Positions 1-6,473 of a stretch of DNA of 19,237 nucleotides are shown piece by piece. This DNA comes from an uncultured Bulleidia sp. Its GTDB lineage: Bacteria; Bacillota_I; Bacilli_A; Erysipelotrichales; Erysipelotrichaceae. The translations under genes and the position numbers were made by a program. The notes beneath the pieces were generated by a model. The model was not told where the DNA came from and did no database searches. It worked only from the letters and a program-made list of their open reading frames with translations. The DNA lies in NCBI GenBank assembly GCA_934725105.1, contig CAKVBD010000039.1, forward strand, positions 1 through 19,237. Direction: 5' to 3'. Within the stretch, counting starts at the first letter, position 1. The number at the start of each line of letters is the position of its first letter.

Positions 1-40
1 AGAATGATTAAAAATTAGATAATCTCTAAAGATAACTATT

Positions 41-103
41 CTATCTTGGCATAATATCTATCTCGACATAAGGAGGATTATGCTAAGCTAGGCATAACCC
101 TCC
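41..103. repeat. TTATGYCNAG motif cluster with 32-bp palindrome, probable mobile-element end
   Basis: Read on the minus strand, TTATGCCTAG (97-88), TTATGTCGAG (71-62) and TTATGCCAAG (54-45) are direct copies of one motif. The last two share the longer form TTATGYCRAGATAG. A fourth, inverted copy (TTATGCTAAG on the plus strand, 78-87) pairs with the first to form an imperfect palindrome at 72-103, with GGAGG and CCTCC at its outer ends. The intron reading frame loses its family similarity exactly inside this palindrome. Clustered motif copies plus an inverted pair at a disruption point fit recombinase or transposase sites at an element end. The rest of the element lies outside the window, so its family is unknown. 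Confidence 0.5.
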
Positions 104-721
104 TTGCGGTGTTCCCACAATAGAATCCTCATACTCATCATCTATCATGATTCCGCTGACTAGGTATTTTCTGACAATAGAAATAACATCTCCATCTTTA
201 ATAGTTCTACCTATGATAGTCATCAGTTTGTCATGATTTACTGTGTCAAAGAACTTTTCCAAGTCAATGTCTACAATCCAATCATTTCCGTCATTTATCA
301 TATCGAGTGCTGTTAGGATTGCTTGCTGTGCACATCTATTCGGTCTAAATCCATAGCTATGGTCATGGAATTGTTCCTCATAGATTGGTGTTAAGACCTG
401 TGCAATGGCTTGTTGTATGAATCTGTCTGTTACTGTTGGTACTCCTAGGTTTCTGACACCACCATCAGGCTTTGGTATCTCCACTCTTCGTACTGGTTGA
501 GGTTTATATTTTCTTGTCCTCAACTGTTCCTTGATAATTTCGCCGTTCTTTGCAAGGTATTCCTTGAGTTCTGTGTACTTCATTCCGTCCACTCCCTCTG
601 CACCTTTATTTCGTACGACTTGCAGATATGCTCTGTTGAGATTATCGTTAGATAGTATCTGCTCCATTAGACTACTTGTGTCCATGCGTTCTTTCCTTTC
701 CGTCTCGCTTGATTTGACCAT
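83..721 (-). pseudogene. ltrA: Truncated group II intron reverse transcriptase/maturase
   Basis: This is the N-terminal half of an intron-encoded reverse transcriptase, the enzyme that helps splice the intron RNA and copies it at new sites. Visible blocks are NKGAEGVDG, then KPQPVRRVEIPKPDGGVRNLG, then QEQ-region YGFRPNR, then IVDIDLEKFFD with the first catalytic aspartates, and GTPQGG. The frame then reads LCLA and stops, where an intact family member continues with a segment like NLSPLLANIML and the YADD active site. With about 212 residues instead of the usual 400-600, and no YADD, maturase (X) or endonuclease region, it cannot be active. An alternative start at 685 (MDTSSLMEQ) has a better ribosome site, AAAGGA. 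The last few codons derive from the inserted palindromic sequence at 72-103. Confidence 0.85.
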
Positions 722-1145
722 CTTTTACCCGATTGGTTACGGCAGATGTTATCTCTTCTGCAATACGAGACATACTCAAACTTATTGATTGTTCACCCCT
801 TTGCTCCATCTCCATTACAGAGACTTCTTCACTAGTATGGGTTCGGCTGACTTCTCACAGTTCGTTGTTACTAGGCAAATGAAACCTCTGTGAGACCTCC
901 ACGCTTAAGGTGCACGCTCTTTCTCTCCATATATCTGCCGCATTTACTGTGCTTCTACAAACATGGTAGTTATTAGACTTCGCTGCTCTTTGCCAGCTTA
1001 TCACTCGAAGCCCAGCCTTATATGCGATTTCTGTCCGTCAGACCAGAGATTTGCTTACAGCTTCCTTCAGATTCCACCTCACGGTAGACACCCTTGCTGT
1101 TTGGCTATACATTTCCCACTACCTGGGCATGTTCGGGACTCGCAC
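98..1145 (-). mobile_element. Group II intron, 5' portion only (interrupted)
   Basis: On the minus strand the segment opens with GTGCGAGTCCCGAAC (from 1145), matching the conserved group II intron 5' start GUGCG. About 425 bases of non-coding sequence follow, then an intron reverse transcriptase frame starting at 721. The element is incomplete: coding similarity ends at about 98-103, so the rest of the protein and the 3' ribozyme domains V and VI are missing from the window. Just upstream of the 5' end are the rpmE terminator (1174-1205) and a GC-rich hairpin (1154-1170). Insertion just after terminator hairpins is the known preference of bacterial class C introns, so class C is likely but not proven. 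Confidence 0.75.
722..1145 (-). ncRNA. Group II intron 5' ribozyme region (domains I-III)
   Basis: This stretch between the intron 5' end and the reverse transcriptase start has no convincing protein frame on either strand. It is rich in short complementary segments, as expected for the structured domain I to III RNA with the protein frame placed in domain IV. The plus-strand frame at 963-1220 is a chance frame. Assignment rests on the GTGCGAG start and the following intron protein; the fold was not computed. Confidence 0.6.
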
Positions 1146-1153
1146 CCGTTAGA

Positions 1154-1170
1154 GCGCGCCCATGGCGCGC
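1154..1170 (-). other. GC-rich hairpin at the intron insertion point
   Basis: GCGCGCC-CAT-GGCGCGC is a perfect 7-bp stem with a 3-base loop, in strikingly GC-rich sequence within an AT-rich region. It lies 8 bases upstream of the intron 5' end and just downstream of the rpmE terminator. It may be part of the recognised target or a second termination hairpin whose U-tract was displaced by the intron. Confidence 0.55.
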
Positions 1171-1173
1171 AAA

Positions 1174-1205
1174 CAAAGAAAAGACTTGAGATAAAATCCC
1201 AAGTC
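1174..1205 (-). terminator. Terminator of rpmE
   Basis: In the minus direction GACTTGGGA pairs with TCTCAAGTC around a 5-base loop, giving 9 pairs with one G-U. It is followed by TTTTCTTTG. It starts 8 bases after the rpmE stop codon. Confidence 0.8.
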
Positions 1206-1212
1206 ATTATTC

Positions 1213-1416
1213 TTACTTAAGTCCGTATTTCTTATTGAACTTTTCTACCTGACCTGCAGCTGCAGCGAATCTCTGTCTACCTGTGTAGAAAGGATGGCAG
1301 TTAGAACATGTATCTACCTTGATTTCCTTTAATACAGAACCTGTTTCAAATTCTGCACCACATGATGTACATACAACCTTAGTCTTGTAATAATTTGGAT
1401 GAATTCCTTGTTTCAT
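1213..1416 (-). CDS. rpmE: 50S ribosomal protein L31
   Basis: A 67-residue protein of the large ribosomal subunit. It starts MKQGIHPNYYKT and carries the zinc-ligand pattern Cys16-x2-Cys19 and Cys37-x2-Cys40, followed by HPFYTGRQRF, the L31 hallmark. It is the zinc-binding (C+) form; under zinc limitation such proteins are often replaced by a cysteine-free paralogue, which is not present here. The ribosome site AAGGGAG lies 8 bases upstream of the ATG. It has its own promoter (1474-1502) and terminator, so it is a single-gene unit, although no terminator separates it from the lysozyme operon upstream and readthrough is possible. A group II intron remnant lies just past its terminator. Confidence 0.97.
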   Translation of the reverse strand: MKQGIHPNYYKTKVVCTSCGAEFETGSVLKEIKVDTCSNCHPFYTGRQRFAAAAGQVEKFNKKYGLK

Positions 1417-1473
1417 AGTTCATTCTCCCTTCTGCCTTATGCCTCTATACGTGCATAAAGAAAGTGCGTTAAT

Positions 1474-1502
1474 AGAATAGCATAAACAATCTTTTTGTAC
1501 AA
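1474..1502 (-). promoter_or_regulatory. Promoter of rpmE
   Basis: Read on the minus strand: TTGTAC, a 17-base spacer, then TATTCT. It lies about 60 bases upstream of the rpmE ATG and begins only 8 bases after the end of the GH25 gene. Confidence 0.6.
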
Positions 1503-1509
1503 TAGTTAA

Positions 1510-3540
1510 TCAATCAAAATACCCCATATCATAGATAATATTTTTATCGATTCCACGACTTGTATACTGATGGATTGCTGCACCATAATTCGATAAATCT
1601 TTCTGTAAAGTTCCATCATTGTTTTCTCCCCAATATGCAACCCATTTTAGGTAGCCAGTGGAAATATTATTTTCAAAATCGTTGTAGTTTGCATACACAC
1701 CCGCTCTATATCCGCTCGATTGAATGGTATCACAAAATGTCTTAACAATTGGATCTAGGGAAGCATGATTCCACGTCATTCTTGCTTCTTTATACGGATC
1801 ACTTTCCACATCCATCCATACACCAAGCGTAGGGTTCGCACCAGAATTTCTTAAAATCTGTATAAAAGTATTTGCTTCCTGTTTTGCAAGATTTACATCC
1901 GTAGCATACGAATACCAATACACACCATATGGAATTCCATACGCATTACACTTTGCTATATTCTTTCTAAAATATGTATCTTCCTGATCTGTAGACCAAC
2001 CATATCCAGCACGAATAATCACAAACCCATCCTGATATTGCGATAAATTCACATCCCCATTCCATTGACTAACATCAACGCCATATAAACTTCTCGAACA
2101 GCTGACAATAACACCACTACCATTAATGTGATAATAATATCCACCATAAATCACATTAGATGTAGCCATTCTTCCATCACTTCCACAGAAATAGTTTCCT
2201 ACTCTAGTATTAGTGACCATATATCCATCTTGATCAAAATAATACCAGGAGCCACTTACATCCATCCAGCAGTTTTTCACATATGCATTATTCTTAGTAT
2301 TTTTATACATCCAGCGTTTGCCATCTTGACGCCATTGCCACTCCGTTGCATTCGGAACCCAAATGCCATCTGCATTTACATAATATCCATTGATCCACGT
2401 ATCACGTGCCAGTCTGCCATCTGGATAGAAATAATTGGATCCCATCCATCCATTCGATACCATCGCACCAGAATTATCACAATAATATGTTGCGCCATCC
2501 ACATCAAAGAAACCAGTCTGCATGTTACCCTGAGCATCAAAGTGATACCACTTGCCACCAATCAGACTCCATTGATTTGTAAGGTACTGACCTGTCACAG
2601 AACTCTGGTATTTCCAGATATTGCCCTGCTTCACCCAGTTCCATTCTTTCGCACCAGGTACCCATGCACCATTGCCATCAACGTAATAGCCACCAATCCA
2701 TTGGTTCCTCAGCATTTTTCCATCATTGCCTAGATAATAGTTTCCAACCCATGCATTACGAACTGCTGAACCGTTTCCTTGGAAATAATACCACTCATCG
2801 ACATATTGCCAGCCAGTTACCATTGCACCACTAGCATCCATGAAATACTTATTTCCATCAATTTCATGCAAGCCAGTCTGCATGTTGCCATCTGCGTCAA
2901 AGTGATACCATTTACCACCAATCAGACTCCATTGATTCGTAAGATATTGACCAGTTACAGAACTTTGGTATTTCCAGATATTGCCCTGCTTTACCCAGTT
3001 CCATTCTCTTGCGCCAGGTACCCATGCACCATTGCCATCAACGTAATAGTCACCAATCCATTGATTTCTCAGCATCTTTCCATCATTGCCAAGATAATAG
3101 TTTCCAATCCATGCATTACGTACTGCTGAACCGTTTTCCTGGAAATAATACCATTCATCAACATATTGCCAGCCAGTCAACATTGCACCAGATGCATTAA
3201 AATCATAAATTTGCCCATCAATGATATTTAAACCAATTGTCTGATTTCCATTTTCATCAGAATAATACCATCTTCCACTGATGAATTTCCATGATTTTTC
3301 ACTAGAAGTTGCATCCACAATATTCTTTGCTTTTATAAGATCAAATGATTTTACAGAATATGTTGCATATTGATTATTTGTTAATCTGTATAAATTGTTT
3401 TGATTTAAAACTGTATGAACTGTATTCTGATTTGTATGATTGAGTTCTTTTGTGATTTCCTTGGCATATGTAGTCAATGTACTTGTAGACAAAACAGAAA
3501 CCGTCGCTCCAAAACACAAAGTTGTTTTTAATGCATTCAT
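1510..3540 (-). CDS. Secreted GH25 lysozyme with cell-wall-binding repeats
   Basis: A 676-residue exported muramidase-type enzyme expected to cut the MurNAc-GlcNAc backbone of peptidoglycan. A signal peptide covers residues 1-26 (likely cleavage after TTYA). Residues ~84-480 are aromatic ~20-residue repeats of the choline/glucan-binding type (for example GDYYVDGNGAWV and GKWYHFDADGNMQTG), which should hold it on the wall. The C-terminal GH25 domain (~485-676) has GVDVSQWNG with Asp489 and WMDVES with Asp577 and Glu579, the expected catalytic acids. The repeats include a 120-residue superunit (residues 123-242, repeated from 243). The ribosome site GAGGAA overlaps the stop of the preceding gene, 3 bases away, so translation is probably coupled. 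It could be an autolysin or act on neighbouring bacteria; the sequence does not decide. Confidence 0.92.
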   Translation of the reverse strand: MNALKTTLCFGATVSVLSTSTLTTYAKEITKELNHTNQNTVHTVLNQNNLYRLTNNQYATYSVKSFDLIKAKNIVDATSSEKSWKFISGRWYYSDENGNQTIGLNIIDGQIYDFNASGAMLTGWQYVDEWYYFQENGSAVRNAWIGNYYLGNDGKMLRNQWIGDYYVDGNGAWVPGAREWNWVKQGNIWKYQSSVTGQYLTNQWSLIGGKWYHFDADGNMQTGLHEIDGNKYFMDASGAMVTGWQYVDEWYYFQGNGSAVRNAWVGNYYLGNDGKMLRNQWIGGYYVDGNGAWVPGAKEWNWVKQGNIWKYQSSVTGQYLTNQWSLIGGKWYHFDAQGNMQTGFFDVDGATYYCDNSGAMVSNGWMGSNYFYPDGRLARDTWINGYYVNADGIWVPNATEWQWRQDGKRWMYKNTKNNAYVKNCWMDVSGSWYYFDQDGYMVTNTRVGNYFCGSDGRMATSNVIYGGYYYHINGSGVIVSCSRSLYGVDVSQWNGDVNLSQYQDGFVIIRAGYGWSTDQEDTYFRKNIAKCNAYGIPYGVYWYSYATDVNLAKQEANTFIQILRNSGANPTLGVWMDVESDPYKEARMTWNHASLDPIVKTFCDTIQSSGYRAGVYANYNDFENNISTGYLKWVAYWGENNDGTLQKDLSNYGAAIHQYTSRGIDKNIIYDMGYFD
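2485..3174 (-). repeat. 360-bp tandem repeat inside the GH25 gene
   Basis: Residues 123-242 (2815-3174) are repeated almost unchanged from residue 243 (2814 down to about 2485). DNA similarity is high at an offset of exactly 360 bases; compare the segments at 2641-2700 and 3001-3060. Each unit encodes about six wall-binding repeats. The unit is also related to the repeats in the C39-like gene at 5250-6164. Confidence 0.9.
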
Positions 3541-3543
3541 ACA

Positions 3544-4446
3544 CTATTCCTCAAACCCCGCCTGATAATACAATACATTTCCATCAGCATCTGTCACATA
3601 GAATATACGTGCTTCATTTTCAACATTCGCTGTATTACCATTTGCAGTTTCATGATCAATGACATCTTGCAATGCTTCTTGTGCTGTAGCATATTGCCCA
3701 CTCAAGTAAGAACATTCCGCATAATACCAGTCACTTCGATCAATCTGATTCCAGTTAGATGGATCATCAATTCCAGCTAAATCAACAGGTCTATAGCTAT
3801 ATAACAATGTATCTGTTGGCTGTTCCGTAGGTGCAGCACTAATATTCACAGTATAAGATGCTTCAGATACATTTCCGTGAATATCACATGCATGTACAGA
3901 CACAGAATTCTCATTCTTTACAATTGTATACCAGCCAGTCTCATACATTCTCTTTTCTAAAACATCATCTATCTTTTCAGGTTCCGCTTCTAAATACATT
4001 AAGCTTCCATCTACAGGATCTTCCACTGATTGAATATTTGACTGTGCATCAAAAGCATCCATATTATCTGTATCAACAGTGTCATTGAAAAATGTAATCA
4101 CAGGTGCTTTTGTATCCTTCACTACAAATTCACATTGAATCTGATTAGATTTCGATCCCTGTTGTAATGTATATGTTACTGTTGTTTCTCCCACTGCATT
4201 TAAAGAAATCTTTTCTGGAGAACTAGAAACAGCCACATTGTCATTTGTAACAACATATTCCATTGGTGATATTTCACCATTCGAATATTCAATTTCCAAC
4301 TGATGATCCTTATTCAAGCTATCCTCAGTAAAAGTAATATGAGAAACGCTATTTTTGTAATGATTGTTCACTAAAACAACCGCAGTAGTTATTGCTGCGA
4401 CAAGTACAATACTTCCACCAACAAGAACTTTCTTCTTTAATTTCAT
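3544..4446 (-). CDS. Membrane-anchored protein with Ig-like domains, function unknown
   Basis: A 300-residue protein with a basic N-terminus and one hydrophobic segment (residues ~7-26), so it is probably anchored with its body outside the cell. No lipoprotein cysteine follows the segment. Residues ~35-112 look like a bacterial Ig-like domain, ending VVKDTKAP. Residues ~112-203 resemble the DUF5011-type Ig-like fold (DTKAPVITF near the start, DIHGNVSEASYTVNI at the end). After a short TEQPTD linker, the tail (~213-300) is rich in Tyr, Trp and Asp and matches no family I recognise. It sits between two secreted wall-binding proteins, 20 bases after one and 3 before the next, with ribosome site CGGAGAAA. 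An adaptor or anchoring role beside the two hydrolases is an inference. Confidence 0.75.
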   Translation of the reverse strand: MKLKKKVLVGGSIVLVAAITTAVVLVNNHYKNSVSHITFTEDSLNKDHQLEIEYSNGEISPMEYVVTNDNVAVSSSPEKISLNAVGETTVTYTLQQGSKSNQIQCEFVVKDTKAPVITFFNDTVDTDNMDAFDAQSNIQSVEDPVDGSLMYLEAEPEKIDDVLEKRMYETGWYTIVKNENSVSVHACDIHGNVSEASYTVNISAAPTEQPTDTLLYSYRPVDLAGIDDPSNWNQIDRSDWYYAECSYLSGQYATAQEALQDVIDHETANGNTANVENEARIFYVTDADGNVLYYQAGFEE

Positions 4447-4466
4447 AAGATTTCTCCGTCCATATT

Positions 4467-6374
4467 TTATCTATGAATACCGTATCCTACATAACCACCT
4501 GTTAAATCATAACTATTTGTACTTCTTTGATTCCAGATCATTTCAATTCCATACCATCCATTATGTGCATTCCATGGATCATAAACTTGTGTACTTCCAC
4601 CAGAATTTCTAAATAAAACAATTGCATGTGTACTACCACGACTTGTAAATGTTCCTGCACCAACCTGGAATACAACAATATCACCAGCATCCAAACGACT
4701 TACAAGTGTTGCCAGACTATCAATACCAGTTGTTGCCAAACCCCAATGTTCAGCACCATATTTAATTGCTAATCCAGATCCACCATGCTTTCTTCCCGCA
4801 AATTCTCCAGTTGTCACTAAATAGTCAGCCATAATTTTAGGATTGACGCCATTATGCAAAAAACCATTTACTGCCATTGCGACAGATGTAGGAACACATC
4901 CAGTACTGTATAAGCTATATCCATTATATGTTACTGAAGCCCATTGTGGATCACGCTGTGAATAATAAACTGGAGTTACATTATCCCATTTTCCATCTGC
5001 ACCAACATGATAATCACCAATCCATTGATTTCTTGCCATTTTTCCATCTGCATTCAGATAATAATCTCCAGACCAGGCATTTGCTAACATTGCACCGTTA
5101 TTATCAAAACAATAATCATCACCATCAATTTTCTGCCAGCCAGTTACACTATAACCATCTTTATCAAAGTAATGCCAGAAAGAACCCGTCTTCATCCATT
5201 TACTTTTCACAAAATTTCCTGTTCTAGTATTAACATATTTCCATTTGTTATTTTCTCTAACCCATTGCCAAGCAGAAGCATTAGGCACCCATGCACCATT
5301 TCCATCAACATAATAGTCTCCTATCCATTGATTTCTCAGCATCTTGCCATCACTGCCTAGATAGTAGTTGCCCATCCAGCCATTGCATGCTGCCATGCCA
5401 TTTGCATGGAAATAATACCATTCACCTGCATACTGCCAGCCTGTTTTCATTGCACCATTGCCACCTAGATAATACAGATTTCCATCAATTTCCTGTAAAC
5501 CAGTTTGCATATTACCTTGTGCATCAAAGTGATACCATGCACCATTGATATATGACCAGGCATTACTTAAATTCTGTCCTGTTCTTGAACTGTGATATTT
5601 CCAGATATTTTTTTCTTTGATCCAACGCCATTCACTAACACCAGGTACCCATGCACCATTTCCATCAACGTAGTAGCCATCTACCCATTGATTTCTCAGC
5701 ATTTGGCCATCACTGCCTAGATAGTAGTTTCCTACCCAGCCATTGCGTGCAGCGATTCCGTTAGCATGGAAGTAATACCATTCCCCTGCATACTGCCAGC
5801 CTGTTCTCATCGCACCATTGCCATCTAGATAATACAGATTCCCGTCAATTGTCTGCAGTCCAGTCTGCATGTTACCTTCTGCATCAAAGTGATACCATGC
5901 ACCATTGATATATGACCACGCATTACTTAAATTCTGTCCTGTTCTTGAACTATGATATTTCCAGATATTATTTTCTTTGATCCAGCGCCATTCACTAGCA
6001 CTTGGTACCCAAGCACCATTTCCATCAACGTAGTAACCACCTACCCATTGATTTCTCAGCATCTTGCCATCACTGCCAAGATAGTAGTTTCCTACCCAGC
6101 CATTACGCGCTGCCATTCCATTAGCATGGAAGTAATACCATTCATTGCTAATATACTGCCAGCCTGTTTTCATTGCACCATTGCCATCTAGATAGTACAG
6201 ATTTCCATCAATTGTCTGCAGTCCAGTTTGTGTATTGCCCTGTTCATCGAAATGATACCATGCACCATTTGCGAAAGACCATGCATTCACATTACCTTCA
6301 GCTTTTACATTAATCATACTTGAAGTAAGAATCAAAAACGACAATAATCCTTTAATACATCTTTTTGTTTTCAT
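4467..6374 (-). CDS. Secreted C39-like cysteine peptidase with cell-wall-binding repeats
   Basis: A 635-residue exported protein. The start at 6374 is preferred over the longer frame at 6413 because AGGGGAA lies just upstream and the product then begins with a clear signal peptide (MKTKRCIKGLLSFLILTSS, cleavage near VKA25). Residues ~30-465 are wall-binding repeats of the GYYVDGNGAWV and WYHFDAQGNMQTG type, in superunits of 120 residues. The C-terminal domain (~467-635) has STGCVPTSVAM with Cys493, STHAIVL with His583 and VYDPW with Asp599, the Cys-His-Asp triad of peptidase C39-like family 2. It probably cuts a peptide or peptidoglycan-related amide at the surface; the substrate is unknown. 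It is first in a three-gene operon with an anchored Ig-like protein and a GH25 lysozyme. Confidence 0.88.
   Translation of the reverse strand: MKTKRCIKGLLSFLILTSSMINVKAEGNVNAWSFANGAWYHFDEQGNTQTGLQTIDGNLYYLDGNGAMKTGWQYISNEWYYFHANGMAARNGWVGNYYLGSDGKMLRNQWVGGYYVDGNGAWVPSASEWRWIKENNIWKYHSSRTGQNLSNAWSYINGAWYHFDAEGNMQTGLQTIDGNLYYLDGNGAMRTGWQYAGEWYYFHANGIAARNGWVGNYYLGSDGQMLRNQWVDGYYVDGNGAWVPGVSEWRWIKEKNIWKYHSSRTGQNLSNAWSYINGAWYHFDAQGNMQTGLQEIDGNLYYLGGNGAMKTGWQYAGEWYYFHANGMAACNGWMGNYYLGSDGKMLRNQWIGDYYVDGNGAWVPNASAWQWVRENNKWKYVNTRTGNFVKSKWMKTGSFWHYFDKDGYSVTGWQKIDGDDYCFDNNGAMLANAWSGDYYLNADGKMARNQWIGDYHVGADGKWDNVTPVYYSQRDPQWASVTYNGYSLYSTGCVPTSVAMAVNGFLHNGVNPKIMADYLVTTGEFAGRKHGGSGLAIKYGAEHWGLATTGIDSLATLVSRLDAGDIVVFQVGAGTFTSRGSTHAIVLFRNSGGSTQVYDPWNAHNGWYGIEMIWNQRSTNSYDLTGGYVGYGIHR
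5250..6164 (-). repeat. 360-bp tandem repeats inside the C39-like gene
   Basis: Two full superunits (5802-6164, 363 bp, and 5442-5801, 360 bp) and a partial third (about 5250-5441) encode the wall-binding region. Offset comparison by 360 bases shows long identical stretches, for example 5641-5700 against 6001-6060. Related DNA is found in the GH25 gene. Confidence 0.9.
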
Positions 6375-6390
6375 TTCATTTCCCCTAAAT

Positions 6391-6418
6391 AATTTATATA
6401 CACAAAAAAGCACGTCAA
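6391..6418 (-). promoter_or_regulatory. Possible promoter of the cell-wall operon
   Basis: TTGACG, a 16-base spacer and TAAATT on the minus strand, about 20 bases before the C39-like start codon. The -35 box lies inside the helicase-gene terminator, so the two elements overlap. The -10 match is only 4 of 6. Confidence 0.4.
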
Positions 6419-6432
6419 ATAACGCACTTTTT
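6404..6432 (-). terminator. Terminator after the primase-helicase gene
   Basis: In the minus direction AAAAAGTGCG pairs with CGTGCTTTTT (10 pairs, two of them G-U) around an 8-base loop and ends in a T-run. On the plus strand the wobble pairs become mismatches, so it serves the minus direction. Confidence 0.75.
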
Positions 6433-6473
6433 AGTATATCAAAATTATTTTTTCATGACGCAGTAAATTTTAT

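Noticed and set aside
1146..1170. Integron attC site at the intron insertion point
   Set aside because: TCTAACGG only partly resembles the attC core, and no integrase or cassette structure is visible. A plain terminator-type target explains it better.
963..1220. Plus-strand 85-residue frame next to rpmE
   Set aside because: It lies across intron RNA sequence and the rpmE terminator, with no ribosome site or family likeness.
2128..3129. Plus-strand open frames opposite the GH25 gene (2128-2733, 2779-3129)
   Set aside because: They mirror the repetitive wall-binding region, have biased Ile/His/Pro composition and no ribosome sites. They are shadows.
6375..6413. Longer N-terminus for the C39-like protein
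   Set aside because: It would start inside the terminator region and bury the signal peptide; AGGGGAA marks the ATG at 6374.
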